A DNA stretch of 15,602 nucleotides from Flavobacteriaceae bacterium (GTDB taxonomy: Bacteria > Bacteroidota > Bacteroidia > Flavobacteriales > Flavobacteriaceae): positions 1 to 15,602 of the forward strand of contig JAHRWC010000175.1 in the NCBI GenBank assembly GCA_019090365.1. Reading direction: 5' to 3'. Below, piece after piece: positions 8,801 to 14,646 of the stretch; within the stretch, counting starts at the first letter, position 1, and the number at the start of each line of letters is the position of its first letter. Both the position numbers and the translations under genes were made by a program. The notes beneath the pieces are model-generated. The model saw only the letters and a program-made list of their open reading frames with translations. It was not told the origin of the DNA and ran no database searches.

Positions 8801-9245
8801 AACTGATGTATCTTATCAATGGTATTTAAATTCAGATGCTTTAGTAGGTGAAACTGATAACACAATTGATGTAATAATAGAAGAAGGAACATTAGGAACT
8901 CAAGTGTATTCAGTAGTTATTTCTAAAGGAAGTTGTACAGGTACAAATGAAGTTCTAGTTAATCTTTATGACAATGCAAATTGTGTAATTACACAAGGTA
9001 TATCGCCTAATAATGATAATCAAAATGACTTTTTCGATTTAGAATTTTTAGATGATAAATTTGGAATTGAAAAACTTTCGATCTTTAATAGATTGGGAGT
9101 ATTAGTCTATGAAAAAAATAATTATGTGAATGAATGGTATGGTCAAACGAATGATGGAGATGAATTACCAACAGGCACCTATTATTATATAATTGAGTTT
9201 AGCACAGAAAACCCAATCTCGAATTGGATTTATATTAATAAATAA
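5829..9245 (+). CDS. T9SS type B sorting domain protein, paralogue B (CUB-like, choice-of-anchor L, Ig-like repeats)
   Basis: This is the second adhesin-like T9SS cargo protein, 1138 residues, closely related to the preceding gene. Domains: signal peptide (1-37, ending HSQ); CUB-like plus Ig/FnIII-like domains (38-238) nearly matching paralogue A, including EWDWDVWCQTCLNPT; a different central module (about 240-486) that I recognise as choice-of-anchor L, with FNFLLASEEYNQ, YSDAFAFIVTD, LAVLPGTNIPI and VIADETDTALDSAVFIEAGSF; seven Ig-like repeats from about 490, 572, 654, 727, 806, 886 and 966; and a type B sorting domain (about 1053-1138) with GISPNNDNQNDFFD, IFNRLGVLVYEK and LPTGTYYYII. A second in-frame ATG at 5868 gives a more standard signal peptide (MNKFSILVVSMLSFICMSTS); the longer form is kept because paralogue A also has a long n-region, but 5868 may be the real start. 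The SprF-like gene follows after 32 bases. Confidence 0.87.
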   Translation: MNLKDTFISKKIKMNKFSILVVSMLSFICMSTSMHSQTIIDCAAGHENFTFCYDSNDTTQFVFTNTSGLPLNLVFNAGQTENNFDEVIVLDTDGVTNLNAATPYGNNGDLTGLTFQSSGDTITLMIDSDGVISCQTDGFIEWDWDVWCQTCLNPTVSYDTDDCAEGEDFSVLVDVEDLGTATTLNINDDQGSPQQSVTTTGIVTFGPYAPSTIVVITVENADDANCIISSNGISCLSGIFEIDDSLSTQELVEDVLFNSSCVELSNFSQSTGSNFGDVNGIGAFNANGADFPFQKGLILTSGDVLNAPGPNLIDHSDGGFDWPGDLDLEANTTATETNNASWVQFDFVPLVDQISFNFLLASEEYNQNFECTYSDAFAFIVTDQVTGTVQNLAVLPGTNIPIEVTNIHPDVPGQCPAINEEYFDKYNFEPYNPANDAIIDFNGQIVSLQAVGDVIVGNPYTIKLVIADETDTALDSAVFIEAGSFDIGNVDLGGDILISNGEAVCDFETITLDVGETPGATYQWFKDNVELVGETNNVLIVTEGGLYRIEVAYEQAPDCIASDEILVEFFESPVFDLGDDQSICDGSDITLDATPSNISELNNITYKWFQDGTELIGETSSTLVVTASGLYSVEVTGNDCLITDEITIQLASFSVDLGEDVSLCDVASYEIIPVLDGETDGATYLWSPGGETTPTITVTQSGIYTLEVTVNDCTTENSIEVNLGTNPVFDLGNDIASCLFNPITLDATPTNTPVQQFIYEWSLNGTVLAGETNAMLSVSDIGTYSVVVSDGLCSNEDTIIISSADDINIDLGQNIDTCFENPIVLDASPSNYDPSLASYEWSLNGTVLVGETNANLNITAIGTYTVNVNYGLCSTQDTIVISPANNIDIDLGEDLETCFENPIVLDASPSNYDPSSANYEWSLDGSIIFGENNATLTILEFGNYSVTVTYNVCSTQDNINVNPRADLDVSVGSDFRTCPNELNTLTASTSETDVSYQWYLNSDALVGETDNTIDVIIEEGTLGTQVYSVVISKGSCTGTNEVLVNLYDNANCVITQGISPNNDNQNDFFDLEFLDDKFGIEKLSIFNRLGVLVYEKNNYVNEWYGQTNDGDELPTGTYYYIIEFSTENPISNWIYINK
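5940..6542 (+). repeat. Paralogous N-terminal block, copy B
   Basis: This is the direct-repeat partner of 2545-3150, encoding residues 38-238 of paralogue B. The two copies line up almost without gaps (202 against 201 residues). Long stretches such as TTQFVFTNTSGLPLNLVFNA are identical in protein, with mostly silent base differences. The copies are about 3.4 kb apart, close enough for homologous recombination or gene conversion. Confidence 0.85.
7299..8981 (+). repeat. Tandem Ig-like repeat array in paralogue B
   Basis: There are seven units, of which units 5-7 start at 8244, 8484 and 8724, exactly 240 bases apart. Units 5 and 6 are the most alike: from TCFENPIVLDASPSNYDPS to YEWSL they are almost identical in protein and differ at only a handful of bases (8278-8360 against 8518-8600). 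Unit 3 (from 7788, YLWSPGGETTPTITV) is the counterpart of unit 1 in paralogue A, so B carries two extra units next to its anchor-L module. Confidence 0.83.
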
Positions 9246-9277
9246 AATATTACTTTTAAAATAAATAACCTATCATA

Positions 9278-10192
9278 ATGAAAAAAACAACGCTATTAGT
9301 ACTCTTGCTAAGTATTCTGTACGCCGACTTTGCCTCGGCACAACAAGACCCACAGTATACCCAATACATGTACAATATGAATGTGGTTAACCCTGCCTAT
9401 GCGGGTTCTAAAGAAAGTTTACATCTTACTGCATTGTATCGAAACCAGTGGTCTGGGATTGCCGACAATCCAGTAACTTTCACATTTTCTGCTCACTCTC
9501 CAATTGGAGACAAAGTAGGATTAGGTCTATCTGCTATTAAAGATGAATTAGGGCCAATAAGTGAAACCAATGTATATGTGGATTTTTCTTATACTTTACA
9601 GTTAAGTGAAAGTTTTAATTTGGCTTTAGGTTTAAAAGCAGGAGCAACTTTTCATGATGTAGGTTTAAGTACTCTTGATTTACAAGATGAAGGAGATCCA
9701 TTTTTCTCTCAGGATATAAACAATACGTATCCTAATATTGGAGCTGGGGCTTTCTTATATAATGATAATTTCTATTTAGGTTTTTCTGTTCCTAATATGC
9801 TTAATTCAGTTCATTTAGATGAAAATGGATTAAAATATGGGTCAGAAACAAATCACTATTTTGGAACTGCAGGGTATGTATTCCAAGTAACAGAAAATTT
9901 TAAATTAAAACCTTCTGTTATGGTGAAAACAGCATTTGATGCACCTATCTCATATGATGGAAATTTAAATGCTCTTTTTTACGAAAAATTTGAAATTGGA
10001 GCTTCTTATCGTCTAGACGATTCATTTAGTGGAATGGTAGGTTTTCAAGTGAATCCAAACATTCGAATTGGATATGCTTATGATAGAGTTATGTCAGACA
10101 TTAAATCTGTGGCTGATGCGTCGCATGAGGTTATTATTAACTTCGATCTAAATTTCAAAAAACGTACATTAAAATCACCTAGATACTTTTAA
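9278..10192 (+). CDS. PorP/SprF family type IX secretion system outer-membrane protein
   Basis: This is a predicted outer-membrane beta-barrel of 304 residues. In Flavobacterium johnsoniae, SprF is needed for surface delivery of the type B cargo SprB, and homologues usually sit next to genes for type B cargo, as here. The signal peptide is MKKTTLLVLLLSILYADFASAQ. The mature protein opens with the family signature QDPQYTQYMYNMNVVNPAYAGS and then YRNQWSGI, followed by alternating amphipathic strands with Gly/aromatic patterns (GLGLSAIKDELGPIS, LGLKAGATFHDVGLS, NIGAGAFLYNDNFYLGFSVP, IRIGYAYDRV). Length is normal for the family. It is the third operon gene, 32 bases after paralogue B and 23 before the OmpA gene. 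Its first 200 bases are clearly richer in G+C than the rest. The family is certain; that its cargo is the pair of upstream proteins is inferred from position. It is probably not the core PorP, which lies with other T9SS genes. Confidence 0.92.
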   Translation: MKKTTLLVLLLSILYADFASAQQDPQYTQYMYNMNVVNPAYAGSKESLHLTALYRNQWSGIADNPVTFTFSAHSPIGDKVGLGLSAIKDELGPISETNVYVDFSYTLQLSESFNLALGLKAGATFHDVGLSTLDLQDEGDPFFSQDINNTYPNIGAGAFLYNDNFYLGFSVPNMLNSVHLDENGLKYGSETNHYFGTAGYVFQVTENFKLKPSVMVKTAFDAPISYDGNLNALFYEKFEIGASYRLDDSFSGMVGFQVNPNIRIGYAYDRVMSDIKSVADASHEVIINFDLNFKKRTLKSPRYF

Positions 10193-10215
10193 TATCTAAC
10201 CTAAGTTCATACAAA

Positions 10216-12108
10216 ATGAAAAAAATATATATCTTATTTCTTATTCTTGCTGTAAGTACTTCGGTAGTTACTGCACAAAGTGCTGCCACTAAAAAAGCAG
10301 ATCAATTATACGATAGGCTTGCTTATACAGATGCTGCAGAGGCATATCAAAAATTAATAAAAAAAGGTAAAGCAGACAGTTATGTTTTTGAGCGTCTTGC
10401 AAACTGTTATTACTTTATTAATGACACAAAAAAATCTGAAACTTATTATAAACGTGTTGTAAAAGGCAAAAAATACAGCTCTGAAACTGTTTACAATTAT
10501 GCTCAATCATTAAAAGCAAATGGTAAATACAGTGAACATAATACTTGGATGAAAAAGTTTGCAGACATGAAGCCAAGTGATTCTCGTGCAATCAAGTTCA
10601 TGAGAAATCCAAACTACGTTCCTAAAATTTTAGATGGGGCAAAAAATTATTCTGCAACTAACATGAAAGACATTAATACAAAATTCTCAGAATTTGGTGG
10701 TGTTGTTGTTGGTGATAAATTCTACTTTTCTTCTGCAAGAAATAAAAGCCGTAAAAAATACAAATGGAATGATCAACCATTCCTTGATATCTATGTTGCT
10801 GATGTGACTGCTGGTAAAATTGATAATGCAACTTTATTAAAAGGAGACATTAACTCTAAATACCATGAAGGAAATGTTGCTATGTCTGCTGATGGTAAAA
10901 GAATGTATTTTGACAGAAATGATTATTATGAAGGGAAATACAAGAAAAGTGAAGAAGGTGTAAATGAGATTAATCTTTATTATGCTGAGAAAATTGATGG
11001 TGAATGGAAAGGAGTACGTTCTGCGCACTTTAATAGCCATGAGTATTCTACAGGTCAACCTGCTTTAAGCCCAGATGGTAACACATTATATTTTGTAAGT
11101 GATAAGCCAGGAGGAAAAGGAATGTCAGATATCTACAAAGTAGAAGTTAAAAAAGATGGTAGTTTAGGAACTCCTGAAATTTTAGGTGGCGATATTAATA
11201 CGGAAGGAAAAGAAGTATTTCCTTATGTTGACGCTACAGGTACATTATACTTTTCTAGTGACGGACACTTAGGTGTTGGTAGCTTAGATGTATTTAGTGC
11301 TGAAGCTTCTGGAAGTAATTTCGGAACAGTAAAAAATATGGGATCTGTGATAAACTCTCCTTCAGATGATTTTGCTTATAAGTATAACTCAACTACACAA
11401 GAAGGATTTGTTTCTTCAAATCGTAGAGGAAGTAAAGGAAGTGATGACATTTTTCAAATAAAGAGAATAGAAGAAGAATGTGAAGTAGCAATAAATGTTC
11501 AAGTTGTGAATGAATTAACAAACGCTCCTTTAGGTGGTGTTCGTGTTGAATTATTTGATGCTTTCGAAAATAAATTATCTACTAAAACAACTAATTCAGA
11601 TGGTAGAGCTTCTTTTATTGCTGAATGTGAAAAAGGTCATGTTGTTCAAGGTTATTTAAAAGATTATGAAAGCAATGCTGTAACTGTTTCAGCTACAAAA
11701 GAGAAAGAAGTTAATACTTCTTTACGTCTTCGTCCTATTGAAGAAATAATTGTAGATGAAAAAGTTGTATTAAATCCTATCTTATTTGATTTTGATAGAC
11801 ATAACATCAAATCACAAGCTGCATTTGAGTTAGATAAATTAGTAGCAATCATGAATAAATTTCCTGCAATGATAATTGCTGTAGAAAGTCATACAGATAA
11901 TATTGCTTCAGATGAATATAACATGAAGCTTTCTGAAAGAAGAGCTCAATCTACAGTTCAGTATGTAATTTCAAAAGGAATTGATGCTAGTAGAATTTCT
12001 GGTAAAGGTCTTGGAGAAAGTAAGCCAGTTGAAAATTGTGGTGGTAACTGTACAGATGCACAGCACCAACTTAATAGAAGATCTGAATTTCTTATCATTA
12101 AGAAATAA
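10216..12108 (+). CDS. OmpA family protein with TPR, PD40 propeller and carboxypeptidase-regulatory-like domains
   Basis: This is a periplasmic, outer-membrane-associated protein of 630 residues that probably anchors the system to peptidoglycan. Domains: signal peptide (1-21, ending VVTAQ); TPR-like helices (about 22-132, including YTDAAEAYQKLIKKGKADSY); a PD40/WD40-like propeller (about 150-410) with blades marked by AMSADGKRMYF, ALSPDGNTLYFVSDKPGGKG, DATGTLYFSSDGHLG and VSSNRRGSKGSDDIF; a carboxypeptidase-regulatory-like beta domain (about 422-493, PLGGVRVELFD); and an OmpA domain (520-628) with LFDFDRHNI, ESHTDNIASDEYN and KLSERRAQSTV, which keep the Asp and Arg that bind diaminopimelate. 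The CGGNCTDAQHQLNRRSEF insert is usual in flavobacterial members. The domain order matches the PorE type, and SprF-like/OmpA gene pairs are common behind type B cargo genes. It is the last gene of the operon. Confidence 0.92.
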   Translation: MKKIYILFLILAVSTSVVTAQSAATKKADQLYDRLAYTDAAEAYQKLIKKGKADSYVFERLANCYYFINDTKKSETYYKRVVKGKKYSSETVYNYAQSLKANGKYSEHNTWMKKFADMKPSDSRAIKFMRNPNYVPKILDGAKNYSATNMKDINTKFSEFGGVVVGDKFYFSSARNKSRKKYKWNDQPFLDIYVADVTAGKIDNATLLKGDINSKYHEGNVAMSADGKRMYFDRNDYYEGKYKKSEEGVNEINLYYAEKIDGEWKGVRSAHFNSHEYSTGQPALSPDGNTLYFVSDKPGGKGMSDIYKVEVKKDGSLGTPEILGGDINTEGKEVFPYVDATGTLYFSSDGHLGVGSLDVFSAEASGSNFGTVKNMGSVINSPSDDFAYKYNSTTQEGFVSSNRRGSKGSDDIFQIKRIEEECEVAINVQVVNELTNAPLGGVRVELFDAFENKLSTKTTNSDGRASFIAECEKGHVVQGYLKDYESNAVTVSATKEKEVNTSLRLRPIEEIIVDEKVVLNPILFDFDRHNIKSQAAFELDKLVAIMNKFPAMIIAVESHTDNIASDEYNMKLSERRAQSTVQYVISKGIDASRISGKGLGESKPVENCGGNCTDAQHQLNRRSEFLIIKK

Positions 12109-12131
12109 GATATATAAATCAACCAAAAACG

Positions 12132-12162
12132 AAAAACCCTTGTTATTTTAACAAGGGTTTTT
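12132..12162. terminator. Rho-independent terminator, probably bidirectional
   Basis: AAAAACCCTTGTTA (12132-12145) and TAACAAGGGTTTTT (12149-12162) form a perfect 14-base-pair stem, which in RNA probably closes as about 13 pairs with a five-base loop. A T-run ends the right arm and continues to 12164; the minus strand has a similar run (GTTTTTCGTTTTT). It lies between the OmpA gene stop (12108) and the tdh stop (12189), which converge, so it can end both transcripts. Confidence 0.88.
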
Positions 12163-12188
12163 TTATATAATACAATTAAGTACCTATT

Positions 12189-13127
12189 CTATCTTAAATT
12201 ATCAAGCATAATTTGTGTCATTTCATCTAAAGAAAATTTATGTTTCCATCCCCAATCCTTCCTAGCTTGATCATCGTTTATTGATTGAGGCCAAGTATCG
12301 GCAATTTTCTGTCTAAAATCTAGTTTATAATCTATTTCAAATTCAGGAATATGTTTTTTAATACTTTCAGACACTTCTTCAGGATTAAAACTCATCGCAG
12401 AAAGATTATATGAGTTTCTTATTTTAATTGATTCTTTAGGAGCTTCCATAATACCAATTGTCGCTTTAATTGCATCATCCATGTACATCATTGGCAAAGT
12501 TGTTTTTGCTGATAAGAAACTGATATATTTTTTATGTTTTAAAGCTTTATGATAAATATCCACGGCATAATCTGTTGTACCACCTCCAGGTTGAGTAGTA
12601 TAACTAATTAATCCAGGATATCGAATACTTCTAACATCTACACCATACCTGTTAAAATAATACTCACACCAACGTTCCCCAGCTTGTTTACTAATTCCGT
12701 AAACCGTAGAAGGTTCCATAATTGTATTTTGAGGTGTATTTATTGGAGGAGTAGTTGGTCCAAAAACAGCAATACTAGAAGGCCAAAACACTTTTTTAAT
12801 TTTATTTTCTTTTGCTAGTTGTAAAACATTAAATAATGAAGTCATATTTAGATTCCAAGCCTTCATTGGAAACTTTTCTGCAGTTGCTGAAAGCATTGCA
12901 GCCATTAAATAAATTTCAGTTATTTCATATTGGATGACAACATCTTGAATTGCTTCACTATCCATAGCATCTAATATCTCAAAAGGACCTTCTGAGACAA
13001 TTGTTGAATCAGATTCTCTAATATCTGTTGCTACTACTTTATGATTGCCGTATAGTTTTCTTAACCTAGCGGTTAACTCGGTACCTATTTGTCCTGAAGC
13101 ACCAATAATAAGAATTCTCTTTTTCAT
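12189..13127 (-). CDS. tdh: L-threonine 3-dehydrogenase, SDR type
   Basis: This cytosolic enzyme oxidises L-threonine to 2-amino-3-oxobutyrate using NAD+; the product is usually cleaved by a CoA-dependent lyase to glycine and acetyl-CoA. The 312-residue protein is an extended SDR, not the zinc-containing MDR enzyme of E. coli, and closely resembles the Flavobacterium frigidimaris enzyme as I recall it. Visible features: Rossmann motif GASGQIG (9-15), the acidic D35 after beta-2 (ATDIRE) that favours NAD+, MLSATAEK with S80, SSIAVFGPTTP (117-126), the catalytic YGISK with Y143 and K147, PGLISY (171-176), GGGTTDYAVDI (181-191) with the Thr/Asp of the substrate pocket, MMYMDDA, and DFRQKIADTWPQSI near the end. 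The ATG at 13125-13127 gives the expected MKKRILIIGASGQIG. It converges on the OmpA gene and is divergent from the lipoprotein gene; TATCTTTA (13146-13153, minus) is a one-mismatch -7 box. No kbl homologue is visible here. Confidence 0.93.
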   Translation of the reverse strand: MKKRILIIGASGQIGTELTARLRKLYGNHKVVATDIRESDSTIVSEGPFEILDAMDSEAIQDVVIQYEITEIYLMAAMLSATAEKFPMKAWNLNMTSLFNVLQLAKENKIKKVFWPSSIAVFGPTTPPINTPQNTIMEPSTVYGISKQAGERWCEYYFNRYGVDVRSIRYPGLISYTTQPGGGTTDYAVDIYHKALKHKKYISFLSAKTTLPMMYMDDAIKATIGIMEAPKESIKIRNSYNLSAMSFNPEEVSESIKKHIPEFEIDYKLDFRQKIADTWPQSINDDQARKDWGWKHKFSLDEMTQIMLDNLR

Positions 13128-13212
13128 TTAGGGAAATTTTGAACGTAAAGATACGCAATATCTCATCTATTTCTTTCATAAAATATTAACCTTAGGTTGT
13201 TATATTTACTAG

Positions 13213-13220
13213 TATATTTG
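13213..13220 (+). promoter_or_regulatory. Predicted -7 promoter box of the lipoprotein gene
   Basis: TATATTTG matches the Bacteroidota -7 consensus TAnnTTTG exactly and lies 18 bases before the preferred ATG at 13239. A TTG at 13197-13199 is nearer than usual for a -33 element, so that half is not claimed. A transcript from here would begin downstream of the more 5' ATG at 13197, which supports the 13239 start. Confidence 0.5.
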
Positions 13221-13238
13221 TCTAGATTTAAAAAAATA

Positions 13239-13835
13239 ATGAAATCATTTATCACATATATCATTCCTATATTAATTTTAGGATTCATTGTTATTTCTTG
13301 TGGAAACTCTTCCGAAGAAACAGTATTACAAAGTGATTTAAAACAAGATAGTATCATTCTTTATGGAGACAAAACATTTGTTTTCCCAACCTTAAGCAAT
13401 AAAGCTTCAGATCAAGTGACACAATGGGGTGTTTTTGAAGATTTTGAATCTGAAATAAAATCTATTAACGGAAAAACTATTGAAGAGTTACAGTCTAAAA
13501 TGGAACGAATTCTTACACAAGTAGATTCATTATCTAATAATATTCCTGACACTGTATATACTCAATCTCTTTTTTCAAGAATAATTGTCATTAAAACCCG
13601 TACAAGTTTATTAAACCAAGAACTTAATAAATCAAGGATTGACTCTTTAAGATTACAAAAGTATATTAATGAAGTGAATGTTTCTATGAAGAATTTTATA
13701 ATTCAAATAAATGAGAAATTCTTAAAAGATGACATTGATTTACAACGTAAAGAAGACGAGAAAAAAGAATTAGAAAAACAGAAAAAGTTTTTAGATTCTA
13801 TTTACCAACTTGAATTGGAGGATCAAAAAAAATAA
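13239..13835 (+). CDS. Small lipoprotein with coiled-coil C-terminus, unknown function
   Basis: I do not recognise this family. With the start at 13239 it has 198 residues and opens with a clear lipoprotein signal peptide, MKSFITYIIPILILGFIVIS, and lipid-accepting C21 (ISC|GNSSEE). The earlier in-frame ATG at 13197 would add MLYLLVYLSRFKKI, lies upstream of an exact promoter box, and is rejected. C21 is followed by GNSSEET, an acidic cluster after Ser that resembles surface-export signals of flavobacterial lipoproteins; this is inference. The middle (about 70-150) is predicted helical, with a VDSLSNNIPDTVY loop. Residues about 165-198 are very rich in Lys and Glu (EDEKKELEKQKKFLDS) and should form a coiled coil. 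It is divergent from tdh and tail to tail with the SDR gene, so its neighbours say little about its role. Confidence 0.75.
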   Translation: MKSFITYIIPILILGFIVISCGNSSEETVLQSDLKQDSIILYGDKTFVFPTLSNKASDQVTQWGVFEDFESEIKSINGKTIEELQSKMERILTQVDSLSNNIPDTVYTQSLFSRIIVIKTRTSLLNQELNKSRIDSLRLQKYINEVNVSMKNFIIQINEKFLKDDIDLQRKEDEKKELEKQKKFLDSIYQLELEDQKK

Positions 13836-13836
13836 A

Positions 13837-14646
13837 TTATTCTAAAGTCTCTTTAAAAGAATAATTTAACTGTTCTGTTAAATTAACCGAATTAATAGTT
13901 TTATAAATTTCTTCATCACCTTCTTCTGAAAAAGTGGGTGGATCTAATTTTAAATCAATCGCTTTTTTAAAATAGTACTCTTTCTTTTTAGGATGCTTAG
14001 GGTTTACAGCATTAAAAATAAAACCTACTGCATCTTGTTTAATAATCTCGATCAATATCCCAATACAATCATTACGATGAATTAAGTTAACAGGAGCATT
14101 TCCTCCATTTAATTCTTTTCTTCCAGCCAAATACCTTACTGGCTGTCTACTTCCTCCGTACAACCCTCCAAATCGAACTATAGCCGTTTCAAACGCTGTC
14201 TTATTTACAAATAATTGTTCAACTTGTAATAATTGTTTGCCAGATTGAGAATCTGGTTTAGGATGTATTTTTTCAGTAACGATTCCTTGATCATCAGCAT
14301 ATACTGAAGTACTGCTAATAAGAATCACCTTTTTAGCAGCAGACAATTCAATTTGTTCGAGGAAATGTGTCATTTTTAAAACAAAGTCTGCGCCAGTATT
14401 TCTTCGTAAACCAGGAGGAATCATGATAATTAAAAAATCCACTTCCTTTAAAAACACTTTCACTGGCCCTTTAATTCCTGTTTCTGAAATTTCTATAGGA
14501 TAAGCTTCAAATCCGCTTTTCTGGAGCATTTCTGCTTTTGCTAAACTTGTCACAGAACCTTTTACTTTATAACCTAATATATGTAATCGTTGCGCCAAAC
14601 TTTGACCCAACCATCCCATTCCTGCAATCGCTATTGTTTTACTCAA
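13837..14646 (-). CDS. Atypical SDR / NAD(P)-binding protein, YeeZ-like
   Basis: This is a predicted cytosolic Rossmann-fold protein of 269 residues in the NAD(P)-dependent epimerase/dehydratase group, most like E. coli YeeZ; no reaction is known for certain. It has IAIAGMGWLGQSLA with the Gly motif G9-x-G11-x-x-G14, the strand VDFLIIMIPPG (about 70-80), VILISSTSVYADDQG at the catalytic Ser position, and VRFGGLYGGSRQP. The YxxxK of active SDRs is missing: the matching place reads DSQSGKQLLQVEQLF, so it may only bind the cofactor or use other chemistry. The start is TTG at 14644-14646, inside the end of the upstream gene (8-base overlap). The first ATG is codon 10, inside the Gly motif, and is too late. 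The overlap suggests coupled translation with the upstream membrane-protein gene. Its stop is one base from that of the convergent lipoprotein gene. Confidence 0.78.
   Translation of the reverse strand: MSKTIAIAGMGWLGQSLAQRLHILGYKVKGSVTSLAKAEMLQKSGFEAYPIEISETGIKGPVKVFLKEVDFLIIMIPPGLRRNTGADFVLKMTHFLEQIELSAAKKVILISSTSVYADDQGIVTEKIHPKPDSQSGKQLLQVEQLFVNKTAFETAIVRFGGLYGGSRQPVRYLAGRKELNGGNAPVNLIHRNDCIGILIEIIKQDAVGFIFNAVNPKHPKKKEYYFKKAIDLKLDPPTFSEEGDEEIYKTINSVNLTEQLNYSFKETLE

Noticed and set aside
4288..8981. The regular 240-base repeats as a CRISPR array or mobile element
   Set aside because: The units are in-frame coding repeats without short identical repeats and unique spacers, and no transposase or terminal inverted repeats are present.
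10837..11058. Minus-strand frame of 73 codons inside the OmpA-family gene
   Set aside because: It is antisense to the PD40 propeller coding region, has no plausible start context, and its hydrophobic look comes from reverse-complemented Lys/Asn codons.
11664..11852. Minus-strand frame of 62 codons inside the OmpA-family gene
   Set aside because: It is antisense to the OmpA domain start; no family features and no own promoter box.
13163..13357. Minus-strand frame of 64 codons between tdh and the lipoprotein gene
   Set aside because: It overlaps the lipoprotein signal peptide and its promoter box in antisense; composition is not protein-like.
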